DNA of 64,000 nucleotides from Streptomyces sp. I6 (GTDB lineage Bacteria; Actinomycetota; Actinomycetes; Streptomycetales; Streptomycetaceae): contig RHDP01000001.1 of the NCBI GenBank assembly GCA_003725745.1, positions 4,844,501 to 4,908,500 on the forward strand. The letters are read 5' to 3'. Of the stretch, positions 37,751 to 48,460 are shown piece after piece. Position numbers and translations under genes: made by a program. Position 1 is the first letter of the stretch. Every line of letters begins with the position of its first letter. Below the pieces are notes generated by a model, which was not told the origin of the DNA, ran no database searches, and saw nothing but the letters and a program-made list of their open reading frames with translations.

Positions 37751-39741
37751 GATGTGGGTGACCCTCCGATCGGCGGGGACGGTCGCAGGACGGCGATGTG
37801 CGCAGGCGTGACGCCCGGCTCGAGGCGCACATAGCTGGCCCTGCCCCAGTGATAGGTCTCGCCGGTGAGCTCGTCGCGCACCGGTACGGTCTCGTGCCAG
37901 TCGAGGCCGAGCTCCGGCATGTCAAACGAGACCGTCGCCTCCTGGGTGTGGTGGGGGTCGAGATTGACGACCACCAGAACGGTGTTCGAACCCGATCGCT
38001 TGCTGTAGGCGATCACGGAGTCGTTGTCGGTGTGGTGGAAACGCAGGTTCCGGAGCTGCTGCAGCGCCGGATGGCGCCGCCGGATCCGGTTCAGCGCGGT
38101 GATCAGCGGGGCGATGCCGCGCCCCTCGCGCTCCGCCGACTCCCAGTCGCGCGGACGCAGTTGGTACTTCTCCGAGTCGAGGTACTCCTCGCTGCCCGGC
38201 CGCAGCGGGGTGTTCTCGCACAGCTCGTACCCGGCGTACATTCCCCAGCTGGGGGAGAGGGTCGCGGCGAGCACGGCGCGCACCTCGAACGCCGGACGGC
38301 CGCCCTCCTGGAGGTAGGCGTGCAGGATGTCCGGGGTGTTCACGAAGAAGTTGGGCCGCATCCAGGCGGCCGCCTCGCCCGACAGCTCCGTCAGGTACTC
38401 GGTCAGCTCCTGCTTGGTGGTGCGCCAGGTGAAGTACGTGTACGACTGCTGGAAGCCGACCGCGGCGAGGGTGTGCATCATCGCCGGGCGGGTGAACGCC
38501 TCCGCGAGGAAGACGACGTCCGGGTCGGTCCGGTTGATCATGCCGATGACCTTCTCCCAGAAGACCACCGGCTTGGTGTGCGGGTTGTCGACGCGGAAGA
38601 TCCGCACCCCGTGCGCCATCCAGTGGCGCAGCACCCGCAGGGTCTCGGCGACGATTCCCTGCATGTCGCGGTCGAACGCGATCGGGTAGATGTCCTGGTA
38701 CTTCTTCGGCGGGTTCTCCGCGTGGGCGATGCTGCCGTCCGCCCGGTGGTGGAACCACTCGGGGTGCCCGGTCACCCAAGGGTGGTCGGGGGAGCACTGC
38801 AGGGCGAAGTCGAGGGCGACCTCCATCCGCAGGTCCCGCGCGCACCGCACGAACGCGTCGAAGTCCTCGAGGGTGCCGAGGTCCGGGTGGACCGCGTCGT
38901 GGCCGCCTTCGGCCGAGCCGATCGCCCAGGGGACCCCGACGTCGTGGGGACCCGCGTCGAGCGCGTTGTTCGGGCCCTTCCGGAAGGTGCTGCCGATGGG
39001 GTGAACCGGCGGGAGGTACACCACGTCGAAGCCCATCGCGGCGATGGCGGGCAGCCGCTGCGCCGCCGTGCGGAAGGTGCCGGAGACGAGCCTTCCGCGT
39101 TCGGTCCGGGCGCCCTCGGAGCGCGGGAAGAACTCGTACCAGGAGCCGAACAGCGCGCGGGTCCGCTCCACCTGGAGCGGCAACGGGGGCGAGGTGGTGA
39201 CCAGTTCGCGCAGCGGATGGCGCTCCAGTGCGGCGAGCGCGTCCGGGGCGAGCGCCGCCTCCAGCCGCTCGCGGTCCGGCCGGCCCTTGTCGCGCAGGGC
39301 GTCGGCGGCGGCGAGCACGGCCTCCCGGCCCGCTCTCTTGGGGACTCCCGCGGCGGCCCGCTCGTAGAGTGCCGCCCCCTCGTCGAGGACCAGGGCGGTG
39401 TCGATCCCGGCGGGGATCTTGATGCCGGCGTGGTGCCGCCAGGTGGCGAGCGGATCGCTCCACGCCTCGACGCTGTAGGTCCACCGGCCCTCGGCGTCCG
39501 GTGCGACCTCCGCGCCCCAGCGGTCGGTGCCGGGCGCGATCTCCCGCATCGGGGTCCAGGGGCCCGGGCGGCCCGCGGGGTCCCGCAGGACGACATTGGC
39601 GGCCACCGCGTCGTGTCCTTCTCGGAACACGGTGGCGCTGATCCGGAACGTTTCACCGACCACCGATTTCGCGGGCCTTCGGCCGCAGTCGACGAGGGGG
39701 CGTACGTCCAGCACGGGAATGCGGCCAATCAGCGTTTTCAC
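37747..39741 (-). CDS. glgE: Alpha-1,4-glucan:maltose-1-phosphate maltosyltransferase (664 aa)
   Basis: It extends alpha-glucan with maltosyl units from maltose 1-phosphate. The GTG at 39741 follows CAGGTGA and starts [15 protein letters not shown]. An N-terminal beta domain, then a GH13_3 barrel follow, with [27 protein letters not shown], nucleophile Asp in [12 protein letters not shown], general acid Glu in FLAEAFTRP and the third Asp in VNTPDILH. The fold ends with a beta sandwich. Length matches streptomycete GlgE. It is the first gene of the operon with treS, mak1 and glgB, and is divergent from glgP, so synthesis and breakdown of the same polymer face each other. Confidence 0.96.
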   Translation of the reverse strand: MKTLIGRIPVLDVRPLVDCGRRPAKSVVGETFRISATVFREGHDAVAANVVLRDPAGRPGPWTPMREIAPGTDRWGAEVAPDAEGRWTYSVEAWSDPLATWRHHAGIKIPAGIDTALVLDEGAALYERAAAGVPKRAGREAVLAAADALRDKGRPDRERLEAALAPDALAALERHPLRELVTTSPPLPLQVERTRALFGSWYEFFPRSEGARTERGRLVSGTFRTAAQRLPAIAAMGFDVVYLPPVHPIGSTFRKGPNNALDAGPHDVGVPWAIGSAEGGHDAVHPDLGTLEDFDAFVRCARDLRMEVALDFALQCSPDHPWVTGHPEWFHHRADGSIAHAENPPKKYQDIYPIAFDRDMQGIVAETLRVLRHWMAHGVRIFRVDNPHTKPVVFWEKVIGMINRTDPDVVFLAEAFTRPAMMHTLAAVGFQQSYTYFTWRTTKQELTEYLTELSGEAAAWMRPNFFVNTPDILHAYLQEGGRPAFEVRAVLAATLSPSWGMYAGYELCENTPLRPGSEEYLDSEKYQLRPRDWESAEREGRGIAPLITALNRIRRRHPALQQLRNLRFHHTDNDSVIAYSKRSGSNTVLVVVNLDPHHTQEATVSFDMPELGLDWHETVPVRDELTGETYHWGRASYVRLEPGVTPAHIAVLRPSPPIGGSPTS

Positions 39742-40876
39742 GGCATCACCTGGGGGCTGTGCGGGCTCGGCGGGTCGAACGGACGCTCCCACTTCACGGG
39801 GGCGGGTGTTCTTTGTAGCTGCTCCGTTGACGGCTGGCGGGCTGCGGGCATGGCCGCTCCTGTCCGCGTTCACTCGAATGGAAGGGTCGCGAGTGCGCTC
39901 CGGGCGTACCGGGGGAGCCTTCCCCTGCGTTTCGGGTCGGCAATCCGGTGGTGCGTTACCTACTAGGGCGTAGGCAGGCAGCACAAGGCCGACGCCGTCC
40001 GGAGGCCGGTGCCGGGCGCTTCCGGAACCGTTCACCCTGTACGGGAAGCGACCGTCCTGAACATTTGAAGTCAACTTCAGTCATCTTCTTACCGTGTTGA
40101 GTTCGGTAATTCCTGATCGGTAATACAAATCCGATCGCCAGGGCCCTTTCCGGCCAATCGTCGCGGGGCGCGGGAATGATCGCGGGGTGCACCGGCCGGC
40201 GTGTGCCGAAAGGCTGCGAAACGGCCGCGCCCCTCCCTGGGACGGTCACGGCGAATCCCCGTCCGGAAAGGGACCGCGATGACCGGTGGCCCGAAGCGCG
40301 TACACCCTCACCTGGGCACTTCGATGCCGGAACCACGTCCGCGGGCGCGAGGCGGCCCGGCTCGGCGCGCCGGTGGTTCCCGCATCGGCGCTCCGGCGGC
40401 CGCCCTGCCCGCAGGGGCCGGGGCACGGTGGCCGCCCCGCCCGTCGGGAACCCGGCACGGCGGCCGCCGGTGACCCGGGGCCGTCCCCGGTACGGTGGCC
40501 GCCCCGTCCGTCCGGGGGCGCCCACCGGCGGGTGCCGTGCACCGCCGCGGCGCCGAGACCGGCGGGCGGGTCCGGCGCGCCCGTGCGCCGGCCACGAGGG
40601 GGTCACCGTGCGCCGGCGAACCGGGCGCTACGGCACCGGCCGGCCGCCACGGGGCGCACCGCGGTGGGGCGGACGCGCCCCGCCCGCCCCGAGCCGTGCG
40701 AACCCCGTCCGCGGCGCGGAACGCGGCACGGCCGGGATCGGCCGATGGTGGCACGGCTCGATGCGCCCTCCTCGCGCCGTGGTTGAGCCGGGCGGCGCGC
40801 CACTACGGTCGAGGAGTCGGACGGGCGCACAGCGTCGTGCGTCCCCGGATGAACCTCTGCCTCGAAGGTGGGACCC
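39742..40876. other. 1.1-kb divergent regulatory region between glgE and glgP
   Basis: No convincing gene was found; the open frames are GC-driven. AT-rich DNA lies at 40060-40135. It includes the inverted repeat TGAAGT-CA-ACTTCA (40066-40079) and, nearer glgE, CCTAC-TAGGGC-GTAGG (39959-39974); either could be an operator. The part 40380-40560 contains three GCACGGTGGCCGCC-like units and is otherwise featureless. Confidence 0.4.
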
Positions 40877-43475
40877 GTGAAGGCCATTCGTCGATTCACC
40901 GTCCGCCCCGTCCTCCCCGGGCCCCTCGCCCCGCTCAGCGAGCTGGCCCGCAACCTTCGCTGGTCATGGCATGCGCCGACGCGGGAGCTGTTCCGCTGCG
41001 CGGACCCCGCCGGCTGGCGGGCGGCCGGCGGCGACCCGGTGCGGCTGCTCGGATCGGTGACCGCGGGCCGGCTCGCCGAACTCGCCACCGACCCGGAGTT
41101 CCTGTACCGCGTCTCGGAGTCCGCCCGCGATCTGGACGCCTATCTGCGCGGGCGGCGCTGGTACCAGGAGCGGTCCGGTGACGGGGTGCCGCTGCCCGCC
41201 GCCGTCGCCTACTTCTCGCCCGAGTTCGGCATCACCGCCGCGCTGCCGCAGTACTCCGGCGGCCTGGGCATACTCGCCGGCGACCATCTGAAGGCCGCCA
41301 GCGACCTGGGGGTGCCGCTGATCGGCGTCGGGCTGCTGTACCGGCACGGCTACTTCCGGCAGTCGCTGTCCCGCGAGGGCTGGCAGCAGGAGCACTACCC
41401 CGTCCTCGACCCCGACGAGCTGCCGCTGACCCTGCTCCGGGAGCCCGACGGCGGCCCCGCCCGGGTCTCCCTCGGCCTGCCGGGCGGCCGTACGCTGCGG
41501 GCCCGGATCTGGCAGGCGCAGGTCGGCCGGGTACCGCTGCTGCTGCTGGACTCGGACGTGGAGGAGAACGCCCCGGGGGAGCGCGACGTCACCGACCGGC
41601 TGTACGGCGGCGGCAGCGAGCACCGGCTGCTCCAGGAGGCGCTGCTCGGCATCGGCGGGGTCCGCGCGGTCCGTGCGTACTGCCGGCTCACCGGGCATCC
41701 GGAGCCCGAGGTCTTCCACACCAATGAGGGCCACGCCGGCTTCCAGGGACTGGAACGGATCCGTGAGCTGCTTCCGTACGGCCTCGACTTCGACGCCGCC
41801 CTGGAGGCGGTCCGGGCCGGAACGGTGTTCACCACCCACACCCCCGTCCCGGCCGGCATCGACCGCTTCGACCGCGAGCTGGTGGCCCGTCACTTCGGTG
41901 CGGACGGTGAACTGCCCGGCATCGACACGGAACGGGTGCTGAGGCTCGGCACGGAGAGCTACCCCGGCGGCGAACCCGGGTGTTCAACATGGCGGTCATG
42001 GGGCTTCGCCTCGCCCAGCGCGCCAACGGGGTCTCCACGCTCCACGGCGCGGTGAGCCGTGAGATGTTCCGCGGCCTGTGGCCGGGCTTCGACATTCCGG
42101 AAGTGCCGATCACCTCGGTCACCAACGGGGTGCACGCCCCGACCTGGGTGGCCCCCGAGGTGCTCGCCCTCGGGGACGACATCGCGGCCGCACCGGCCGC
42201 CGATCTCTGGGAACTGCGCCGGGTCCTGCGGGAGCGGCTGGTGCGGGAGGTCCGCGAACGGCTGTACGCCTCCTGGCGCCAGCGCGGCGCCGGGACGACG
42301 GAACTGGGCTGGATCGAAGGGGTACTGGACCCGGACGTGCTCACGATCGGTTTCGCCCGCCGGGTCCCCGCGTACAAGCGGCTCACCCTGATGCTGCGCG
42401 ACCGGGAACGGCTGGCGGAGCTGCTGCTGCATCCGCGGCGCCCGGTGCAGATCGTCGTCGCCGGCAAGGCGCACCCCGCCGACGACGGTGGGAAGCGTCT
42501 GGTCCAGGAACTGGTGAGGTTCGCGGACGACCCGCGGGTACGGCACCGGATCGTCTTCCTGCCCGACTACGGCATGGCGATGGCGCGGAAGCTGCTGCCG
42601 GGCTGCGACGTATGGCTGAACAACCCGCTCCGCCCGCTGGAGGCGTGCGGCACCAGCGGGATGAAGGCAGCCCTCAACGGCGGCCTCAACCTGTCCGTAC
42701 GCGACGGCTGGTGGGACGAGTGGTACGAGCCGGACTTCGGCTGGGCAGTGCCGACGGCCGACGGCACCGCAGCCGGCGAACAGGACCGCCGCGACGATCT
42801 GGAGGCCGCCGCGCTGTACGGGCTGGTCGAGGAGCGCATCGCGCCGCTGTTCTACGAACGGGGCGCGGACGGGGTTCCCGCCCGCTGGACCGAGATGGTC
42901 CGGCGCACGCTGACCGGGCTGGGGCCGAAGGTGCAGGCCGACCGGATGGTCCGCGAGTACGTGGACCGGCTCTACGCCCCGCCGCCCGCGCCCACCGGGT
43001 GCTCGCCCTGGACACCGGCGCGGCCGGCGACCTGGCCGCCTGGAAGGCCCGGGTGCGCGCGGCCTGGCGCGGTGTCTCGGTCGACCACGCCGAGGTGGGC
43101 ACGGGGGTGGGCGAGGACACGGGATCGGACACCTGCGCGGTGGAGCTGGGGTCGACGCTGGCCCTGCGGGTGTGCGTCACCCTCGGTCTGCTCCGGCCGG
43201 AGGACGTGGAGGTGCAGGCCGTCGCGGGCCGGGTCGACGCGGACGACTCGATCACCGATCCCCAGACCTTCCCGCTGAAGCCGGCCGCGAGCGGCCCCGA
43301 CACGGCCGGCCGGCTGGTCTACGAGGGCCCGCTGGCCCTCGATCGCACCGGCCCGTTCGGATACACGGTCCGGGTGCTGCCCGCGCACCCGCTGCTGCCG
43401 CACGGGGCGGACCTCGGTCTGGTGGCGTGGCCGAACGGGGCGACGGGCGAGGGCGCGGGGCTGCTGATGCGCTGA
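40877..43475 (+). CDS. glgP: Glycogen/alpha-glucan phosphorylase, actinobacterial type, two frameshifts
   Basis: It releases glucose 1-phosphate from alpha-glucan with pyridoxal phosphate. The GTG at 40877 follows GAAGGTGGG. It begins with the DUF3417-type N-terminus (LAPLSELARNLRWSWHAPT), then YFSPEFGITAALPQYSGGLG and HTNEGHAGFQGLERIRELL. A G lost in a G run near 41980 separates YPGGEPG from VFNMAVMGLRLAQRAN. The frame then gives FARRVPAYKRLTL and the PLP-binding region ACGTSGMKAALNGG with its Lys. A second loss near 43000 precedes the C-terminal domain (VLALDTGAAGDLAAWKARV). Adding both bases gives one protein of about 866 residues. It is divergent from glgE. Confidence 0.92.
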
Positions 43476-43539
43476 GTTCGGCCGAATCGCCGGCCGGGTG
43501 GGCCCGTGTCGGCCGGGTGGGGGGAGTGCCCGGGCATCG

Positions 43540-43724
43540 GCCTGGTGGAGGCGCGTTCCTCGGCGAGCTGCTCGTTCATCCGTTGAAGGACGCGTTCGGC
43601 GACGGCGAGTTCGTCCGCTCGGTCCGCACTTCCGCCAGCCGTTAGACCAGCTGTTCTTCGAGTTCGTCCAGTTCCGCGCGCCGCGCGGTGATCCGTTCCG
43701 GCAGCTCGGGATCCAGCAGGCACC
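43540..43724 (-). pseudogene. Decayed remnant of a small coiled-coil gene
   Basis: The minus strand reads LDPELPERITARRAELDELE, EQLV, then TAA, then RLAEVRTER, and after a shift ELAVAERVLQRMNEQLAEER. This is one continuous charged helix interrupted by a stop and a frameshift. Small proteins of this kind occur in Streptomyces, often near transposases, but no transposase is left here. The rest of the gap (43476-43767) holds nothing else. Confidence 0.5.
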
Positions 43725-43767
43725 GGATCGTAGGAGGCAGCCGATCTGTAGGGAGAAATCGAATGGT

Positions 43768-44256
43768 TCAGCTACCTGAGCAAGAGCGAACCGCATCGTC
43801 CCAGGCACCGGGACTGCGGTAGTGGTTGCTGTGCCCTGCGGCGAGTACGTGGCGCAGGGCGACAAGGAGCTGAGTGTTCGTGGGAGGATCTAGCTGGTCG
43901 AGGAGGGCCGGTGCGGCGACAGGTTCCAGGTCGCCGTGGACGTCGTGGAAGCTCGCCCGAAGACCGAGGAAGAGGGCCGAGTGCAGGTCGGGCAGCCGCG
44001 CGGCAGTGCGGTATGTCGGCTCCTTCACCGTCCAGCTCACCGGTCCCGAACACTCCAGAACCCGATGGGCCCGGCGGAGCAGGGCTTCCGATCGCTCGGC
44101 CACCACTCGGTCGATGTCATGACCGAGGACCTCGGCGAAGGCCGTCGCGGAAGTGGTGTGGTGCTCGAACCAGTCCACCCACAGCGAGTAGGTGACGGCC
44201 TCGGCGTCCCGGTCCGCGCAGCCTCCCGCCCCGACCAGGGTGAGTACCCCGGGCAC
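43768..44256 (-). CDS. Hypothetical protein (up to 162 aa)
   Basis: I do not recognise it. The central part (SLWVDWFEHHTTSATAFAEV, VVAERSEALLRRAHRVLE) reads like a natural soluble helical protein with Trp, His and Tyr at expected frequencies. The GTG at 44256 gives the longest product but has no strong ribosome site, and the first 20 residues look less natural. The gene could be N-terminally truncated. It shares orientation with the M4 protease upstream but a terminator separates them. Confidence 0.5.
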   Translation of the reverse strand: MPGVLTLVGAGGCADRDAEAVTYSLWVDWFEHHTTSATAFAEVLGHDIDRVVAERSEALLRRAHRVLECSGPVSWTVKEPTYRTAARLPDLHSALFLGLRASFHDVHGDLEPVAAPALLDQLDPPTNTQLLVALRHVLAAGHSNHYRSPGAWDDAVRSCSGS

Positions 44257-44312
44257 CGGTCACATCAGCCATTTGACCTGCGACTTCAAGTTGGCGGAGG
44301 TTCCGTGCGGGA

Positions 44313-44344
44313 CCGCCCGGGGGAGCGGAGGCTCCCCCGGGCGG
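44313..44344 (-). terminator. Terminator after the M4 protease gene
   Basis: A perfect 14-bp inverted repeat (CCGCCCGGGGGAGC and complement) with a 4-nt loop starts about 37 bp beyond the stop codon. Confidence 0.75.
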
Positions 44345-44380
44345 CCGGGGCGGTGCCGAGGGCGGGTGAACCGCGGGGTG

Positions 44381-46402
44381 CTACGGGAACGTCAGCTTGA
44401 CGTTGCTGATGTAGCCGGTGTCATAGCGGGCGACGTCCTGGACCCGCAGGTTCCAGGTGCCGTTGGCCACCTCGCTGGAGGCGTTCACGGTGTACGTCTC
44501 GATCACGTTGTCGGCGGAGTCGCTGCCGCTGGAGTTCTTCAGCCGGTACGCGGTGCCGTCCGGGGCCACCAGGTCGATGACCAGGTCACCCCGCCAGGTG
44601 TGCCGGATGTCGACGTCGACCGCGAGGTTCGACGGGGCGTTTCCGGCGATGCCGGTGACCGCGACCGGGGAGCTGACCGTGCCGAGGTCCGGGATGCTGA
44701 TGTCGCCGGTGTTCTCGAAGACCTTGCCGGGTCCGGGCTCGCCGCCGGGCCGGGAGCCGACGTTGATGGCCGCCCAGGCGTCGGTCACGGCCTTGACCTC
44801 GGCGCTGCTCGCTCCGTACAGCTCCGTCGCGACCGCGAGGGTGCCGGTGCGGGCGCCCGCGTAGTTGGTCGTCGAGTTGAACTTCGTGGTGAGCGCCTTG
44901 TACCAGATCAGCGAAGCCTTGTCGCGGCCGATGCCGGTGACCGGCAGACCGTCCGAGGTCGGCGAGTCGTAGTTCACGCCGTTGATGGTCTTCGCGCCGC
45001 TGCCCTCGGAGAGCAGGTAGTACCAGTGGTTCGCCGGGCCGGAGGAGTAGTGCACGTCGATGTTGCCGATGCCCGAGTACCAGGAGTCCTTGGACTTGCC
45101 GTCCTTGCTCGGCTTGTCCATGTAGCGCAGCGGGGTGCCGTTGCCGTTGATGTCGATCTTCTCGCCGACGAGGTAGTCGCCCTTGTCCTGGGTGTTGGCC
45201 GCGTGGAACTCGACGGCGGCGGCGAAGATGTCGGACGTCGCCTCGTTGAGGCCGCCGGACTCGCCGCTGTAGACCAGCCTGGCGGTGTTGGAGGTGATGC
45301 CGTGAGTCATCTCGTGCGCGGCGACGTCGATCGACGTGAGCGGCTTGGCGTTGCCGGCGCCGTCGCCGTAGGTCATGCAGAAGCAGCTGTCCGACCAGAA
45401 CGCGTTGATGTAGTTGTTGCCGTAGTGGACCCGGGAGTATGCGCCGACGCCGTCGCCCCGGATGCCGGAACGGCCGTGCACGTCCTTGAAGTAGTCCCAG
45501 GTCAGCGCCGCGCCGTAGTGCGCGTCCGCGCCGGCGGTCTCGGCGTTCTGCGGGGTGCCGTCGCCCCAGACGTCGTCCGTCCCGGAGAACAGGGTGCCCG
45601 AGCCGGACGTGCCGCGGTTGAGGTTGTTGGTCTTGTGGTTGCCGCGGGTGGTGTCGGTCAGGGTGTACGACGGTGCGGTGCCCAGGGTCACCTGGCCGCT
45701 GTACATCGTGTTGCCCGTGCCCTGCTGGATCGCCTGCCACTCGTACAGCTTGGCGCCGGTCGTGGCGTCGGTGACGACGTGCAGCTCGTTGGGTGTGCCG
45801 TCGTGCTGCAGACCGCCCACGACGGTCTCGTACGCCAGCTTCGGCTCGCCCTGGGCCATCCAGACCACCTTGCGCGGTGCGCGCTCGGCGGCGGTGTCCT
45901 TCGAGCCCTCGGCGCGTGCGGCGGCCACGGCCTGCTGCTCGGCTGCGGCGGGGGCGACGTCGGCGCCGGTGCCGATGTTCCGCAGCGCCGACGCCGACGC
46001 CTTGCTGACGGCCTCGGTGCTTCCGGCCTTCGTCTCCGTGACGACCAGGTCGCCGCCGAGTACGGGCAGGCCCGCGTAGGTGCGCTCGTAGCGGGTGTGC
46101 GTGGTGCCGTCCCGGTCCTGGACGACGTCGCGTACGACGAGCTTCTCCTGGGCCCCGAGGCCGAGTTCGGCCGCGGTCGCCGCCTTGGTGGCGTTGGCCT
46201 CGCGGAGCAGCTCCGCCCGCTGGGCGGGGGAGAGCGCCACGGGCAGTGCGCCGGGGTCGGCCCCGGAGGCGGTCTGCTGCTTCGGGGCGATCGGAGCGGG
46301 GGCCGCGGCGGCGGAACCGGCCTGGACTCCGGCGGCCAGGAGGGCTGCGACTGCCAGCAGAGCGCCGGTCGCGGACGCGCGACGGCTGGGCATGGGTCTC
46401 AC
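44381..46402 (-). CDS. Secreted M4 (thermolysin-like) metalloprotease with P-domain (673 aa)
   Basis: Extracellular zinc endopeptidase. The GTG at 46402 is chosen because AGAAGGAG lies 5 nt upstream; a longer reading has no such site. A signal peptide (to about residue 34, AGSAAAAPAP) precedes an FTP/PepSY propeptide region, then the catalytic domain with VAAHEMTHG near residue 362 (two His ligands and Glu), GGLNEATSD (third ligand Glu) and the His-containing VHYSSGPANHWYY. The last 120 residues (VFENTGDISIPDLG to YISNVKLTFP) form a proprotein-convertase-type P-domain, common in Streptomyces proteases and thought to help substrate binding or stability. Confidence 0.94.
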   Translation of the reverse strand: MRPMPSRRASATGALLAVAALLAAGVQAGSAAAAPAPIAPKQQTASGADPGALPVALSPAQRAELLREANATKAATAAELGLGAQEKLVVRDVVQDRDGTTHTRYERTYAGLPVLGGDLVVTETKAGSTEAVSKASASALRNIGTGADVAPAAAEQQAVAAARAEGSKDTAAERAPRKVVWMAQGEPKLAYETVVGGLQHDGTPNELHVVTDATTGAKLYEWQAIQQGTGNTMYSGQVTLGTAPSYTLTDTTRGNHKTNNLNRGTSGSGTLFSGTDDVWGDGTPQNAETAGADAHYGAALTWDYFKDVHGRSGIRGDGVGAYSRVHYGNNYINAFWSDSCFCMTYGDGAGNAKPLTSIDVAAHEMTHGITSNTARLVYSGESGGLNEATSDIFAAAVEFHAANTQDKGDYLVGEKIDINGNGTPLRYMDKPSKDGKSKDSWYSGIGNIDVHYSSGPANHWYYLLSEGSGAKTINGVNYDSPTSDGLPVTGIGRDKASLIWYKALTTKFNSTTNYAGARTGTLAVATELYGASSAEVKAVTDAWAAINVGSRPGGEPGPGKVFENTGDISIPDLGTVSSPVAVTGIAGNAPSNLAVDVDIRHTWRGDLVIDLVAPDGTAYRLKNSSGSDSADNVIETYTVNASSEVANGTWNLRVQDVARYDTGYISNVKLTFP

Positions 46403-47063
46403 GCGGACTCCTTCTGCGAGGGGGGTCATAGGCGGCTGGGTGGGCCGCCCGGCAGAACTGAGGAGCATGTCGTGCGTGGCTCGGTGGAAGCGTCGCAGGA
46501 GTGAACAGTTTCTGTCAGGGGCGCGTCAAGAGATTGGCCGGATTGCGTTCGTTGAGTGAGAGGTCGTGTTCGTTAAGCGGACGTTTCGCCGGGCGCCTCG
46601 CGAGTGCCGTCCCATCGCCGTGGCGGGCCGAGTGCGGCGGCGTCGGCGGGATGCGGACTGAAGACATCCGCATACGGGATCGCGGAGGGCAGATGCTACG
46701 CGCCGCCCGCCACGCCGGCGCCCCGGCAGGGCGCGTTCCGGCCGTGCGGCCGCCGCGCGGGGCCCTGCTGCCCGCCGCGCGCGGTCGAACCGCACGGCCG
46801 CCTCCGGTCGTGCCGGGTACGGTGAACGACGCTGTGACGGGTCCTGGGGAATGACTGAAAAGGCGTCAGTTCTATGGCAGAGGGCAGCTGCCGGACGGGA
46901 GCCGAGCCTGCCGGCGGCAGCCCGGTGCGAACCGCGAACCGGGAACCCTCGACCCCCAACCCTCGACCGCGAGCCGCGAGCCGCGAGCCGCGAGCCGCGA
47001 ACCGCGAACCGGGAACCCCGAACCCTCGCCCCCAACCGCGCGACCCGCCGCGGGGCGGCCTCC
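46403..47063. other. 661-bp gap with a heptamer tandem repeat
   Basis: It contains the protease promoter region. At 46966-47015 the heptamer GCGAGCC, with GCGAACC variants, is repeated about seven times, and a longer GCGAACCGGGAACC element occurs on both sides of it (near 46927 and 47002). No gene is seen. Confidence 0.5.
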
Positions 47064-48296
47064 TCAGGGTGAGGGCGGGGTGAGGGCCGGGGCGAGGGCT
47101 GTCGTGCCGTTGCGGCCCGCCTGCGGACGCGGACCGTCCGGGCGAGGGCATACGACTGCCTCGCCGCCGAGCGAGGTCCGCCGGGCACCCCACCCCGGTT
47201 TCCCGCCCTCCGCAGGGCTGATCGCCACCCCCGTCGGCCCGGCGCCCACGTCGATGGTGGCGACGACCCGGTTGCGGCGGGTGCCGATCACGGAGACAGC
47301 GTCGTCCGCGAAGTCGGTGACGTACGCCCGCGAGCCGTCCGGGGTGACGGCGATCCCGTTGGGCTGTTCGCCGACGGGCACGGTGGCGACCACCTCGTCC
47401 CGGCAGGTGTCGATCACCGAGACGTCGTCGCTGACCGTGTTGGCGACGTACACACGACGGCCGCCGGGGAGCACGGCCACCCCGGCCGGTCCCTCACCCA
47501 CCCCGACGGTGGCGACCACCTCGTCCCGGCGGGTGCTGACGACCGACACATCGCCGGAAGTGAGGTTGGAGACGTACACCCGGGAGCCGTTCGGGGCGAC
47601 CGCCAGGGCGGTCGGTCCCTCCCCGACGGGGACGGTGCCGAGGATCCGGTGGCGGCGGGTGCCGATCACCCACACCTCGTCGGAACCGGCGTTCGCGACG
47701 TAGAGGCGCGAGCCGTCGGGGAGGAACGCGAGACCCAGAGGGGCGTCGCCGACGTCGACGGTGGCCACGACCCGATCGCGGCGGGCGTCGATGACGGAGA
47801 GGTCGTCGGACGCGACGTTGGCGACATAGACGCGGTGGCCGTCGGGGGAGACGGCCACCCTGCTCGGTTCGTCGCCGACGGGCACGGTGGCGACGACCTC
47901 GCCCCGGCGGGCATCGATGACCGACACCGTGTCCGCACCCGAATTGGTGACGTAGACCTTCGAGCCGTCCGGGGCGACCGCGGTGCTGTCCGGTCCGTCC
48001 CCGACGGGCACGGTGCCGACGACCCGGTTCGTGCGGGTGTCGACGAGGGACACCGAGTCCGAGTGGAGTTCGGCCACATAGGCGAGGGTCCGGGACCGCG
48101 GTCCGCCCGGGACGGAGTGCGCGGTCGGCACGGAGGGTCCGGCCGTCACCGAGGGGGCGGCCGGCATGGAGGGCTGGGCCGGGAAGGGCGGTGCGGCGGT
48201 CGTCCCGGGTGCCTCGTGAGCGCCGGCCGACTGAACGGGCACCAGCAGGCCCGCCAGCACCGCGGACACCAGCGCGCGTGACACGGGACCGGGCAT
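47064..48296 (-). CDS. Secreted YVTN-type beta-propeller protein (410 aa)
   Basis: The ATG at 48296 follows GGGAGG. A signal peptide ends near SAGAHEAPG, followed by a Pro/Ser linker. About seven repeats of 42 residues follow, each close to VxVIDxRRxxVVATVPVGxxP with a following xVAVxPDGSRVYVxN. This is the YVTN beta-propeller of YncE-like proteins, a closed ring of seven blades. The repeats are very similar to each other, which suggests recent internal duplication. The last 50 residues are low complexity and may reflect a late frame change. Function is unknown; such proteins may bind ligands at the cell surface. Confidence 0.85.
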   Translation of the reverse strand: MPGPVSRALVSAVLAGLLVPVQSAGAHEAPGTTAAPPFPAQPSMPAAPSVTAGPSVPTAHSVPGGPRSRTLAYVAELHSDSVSLVDTRTNRVVGTVPVGDGPDSTAVAPDGSKVYVTNSGADTVSVIDARRGEVVATVPVGDEPSRVAVSPDGHRVYVANVASDDLSVIDARRDRVVATVDVGDAPLGLAFLPDGSRLYVANAGSDEVWVIGTRRHRILGTVPVGEGPTALAVAPNGSRVYVSNLTSGDVSVVSTRRDEVVATVGVGEGPAGVAVLPGGRRVYVANTVSDDVSVIDTCRDEVVATVPVGEQPNGIAVTPDGSRAYVTDFADDAVSVIGTRRNRVVATIDVGAGPTGVAISPAEGGKPGWGARRTSLGGEAVVCPRPDGPRPQAGRNGTTALAPALTPPSP

Positions 48297-48349
48297 GGGA
48301 ACCTCCCAGGGACACGAGTGACGCCCCGTCATGGGAGTAGGTGCCGGTG

Positions 48350-48460
48350 TCGGAACCGAAACCCGAGCCGAGGCCGGAGCCGGAGCCGGAGCCGGAGCCG
48401 GAACCGCCCGAGCGCGAGCCTCAGCCGCCCAGGCCCAGGCCCAGGCCGGCCGGTACCGGA
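48350..48460. repeat. GGAGCC hexamer repeats in the gap before the beta-propeller gene
   Basis: The hexamer GGAGCC is repeated about five times with variants, then GGCCCA units. It sits in the 352-bp gap 48297-48648, which otherwise shows no gene and must contain the beta-propeller promoter. Confidence 0.5.

Noticed and set aside
40176-40880. Long open frames between glgE and glgP
   Set aside because: All frames are open because of extreme GC content; products are Arg/Pro/Gly/Ala-rich with no ribosome site or domain.
44192-46504. Plus-strand frame opposite the M4 protease
   Set aside because: Antisense shadow; the minus strand carries all protease motifs.
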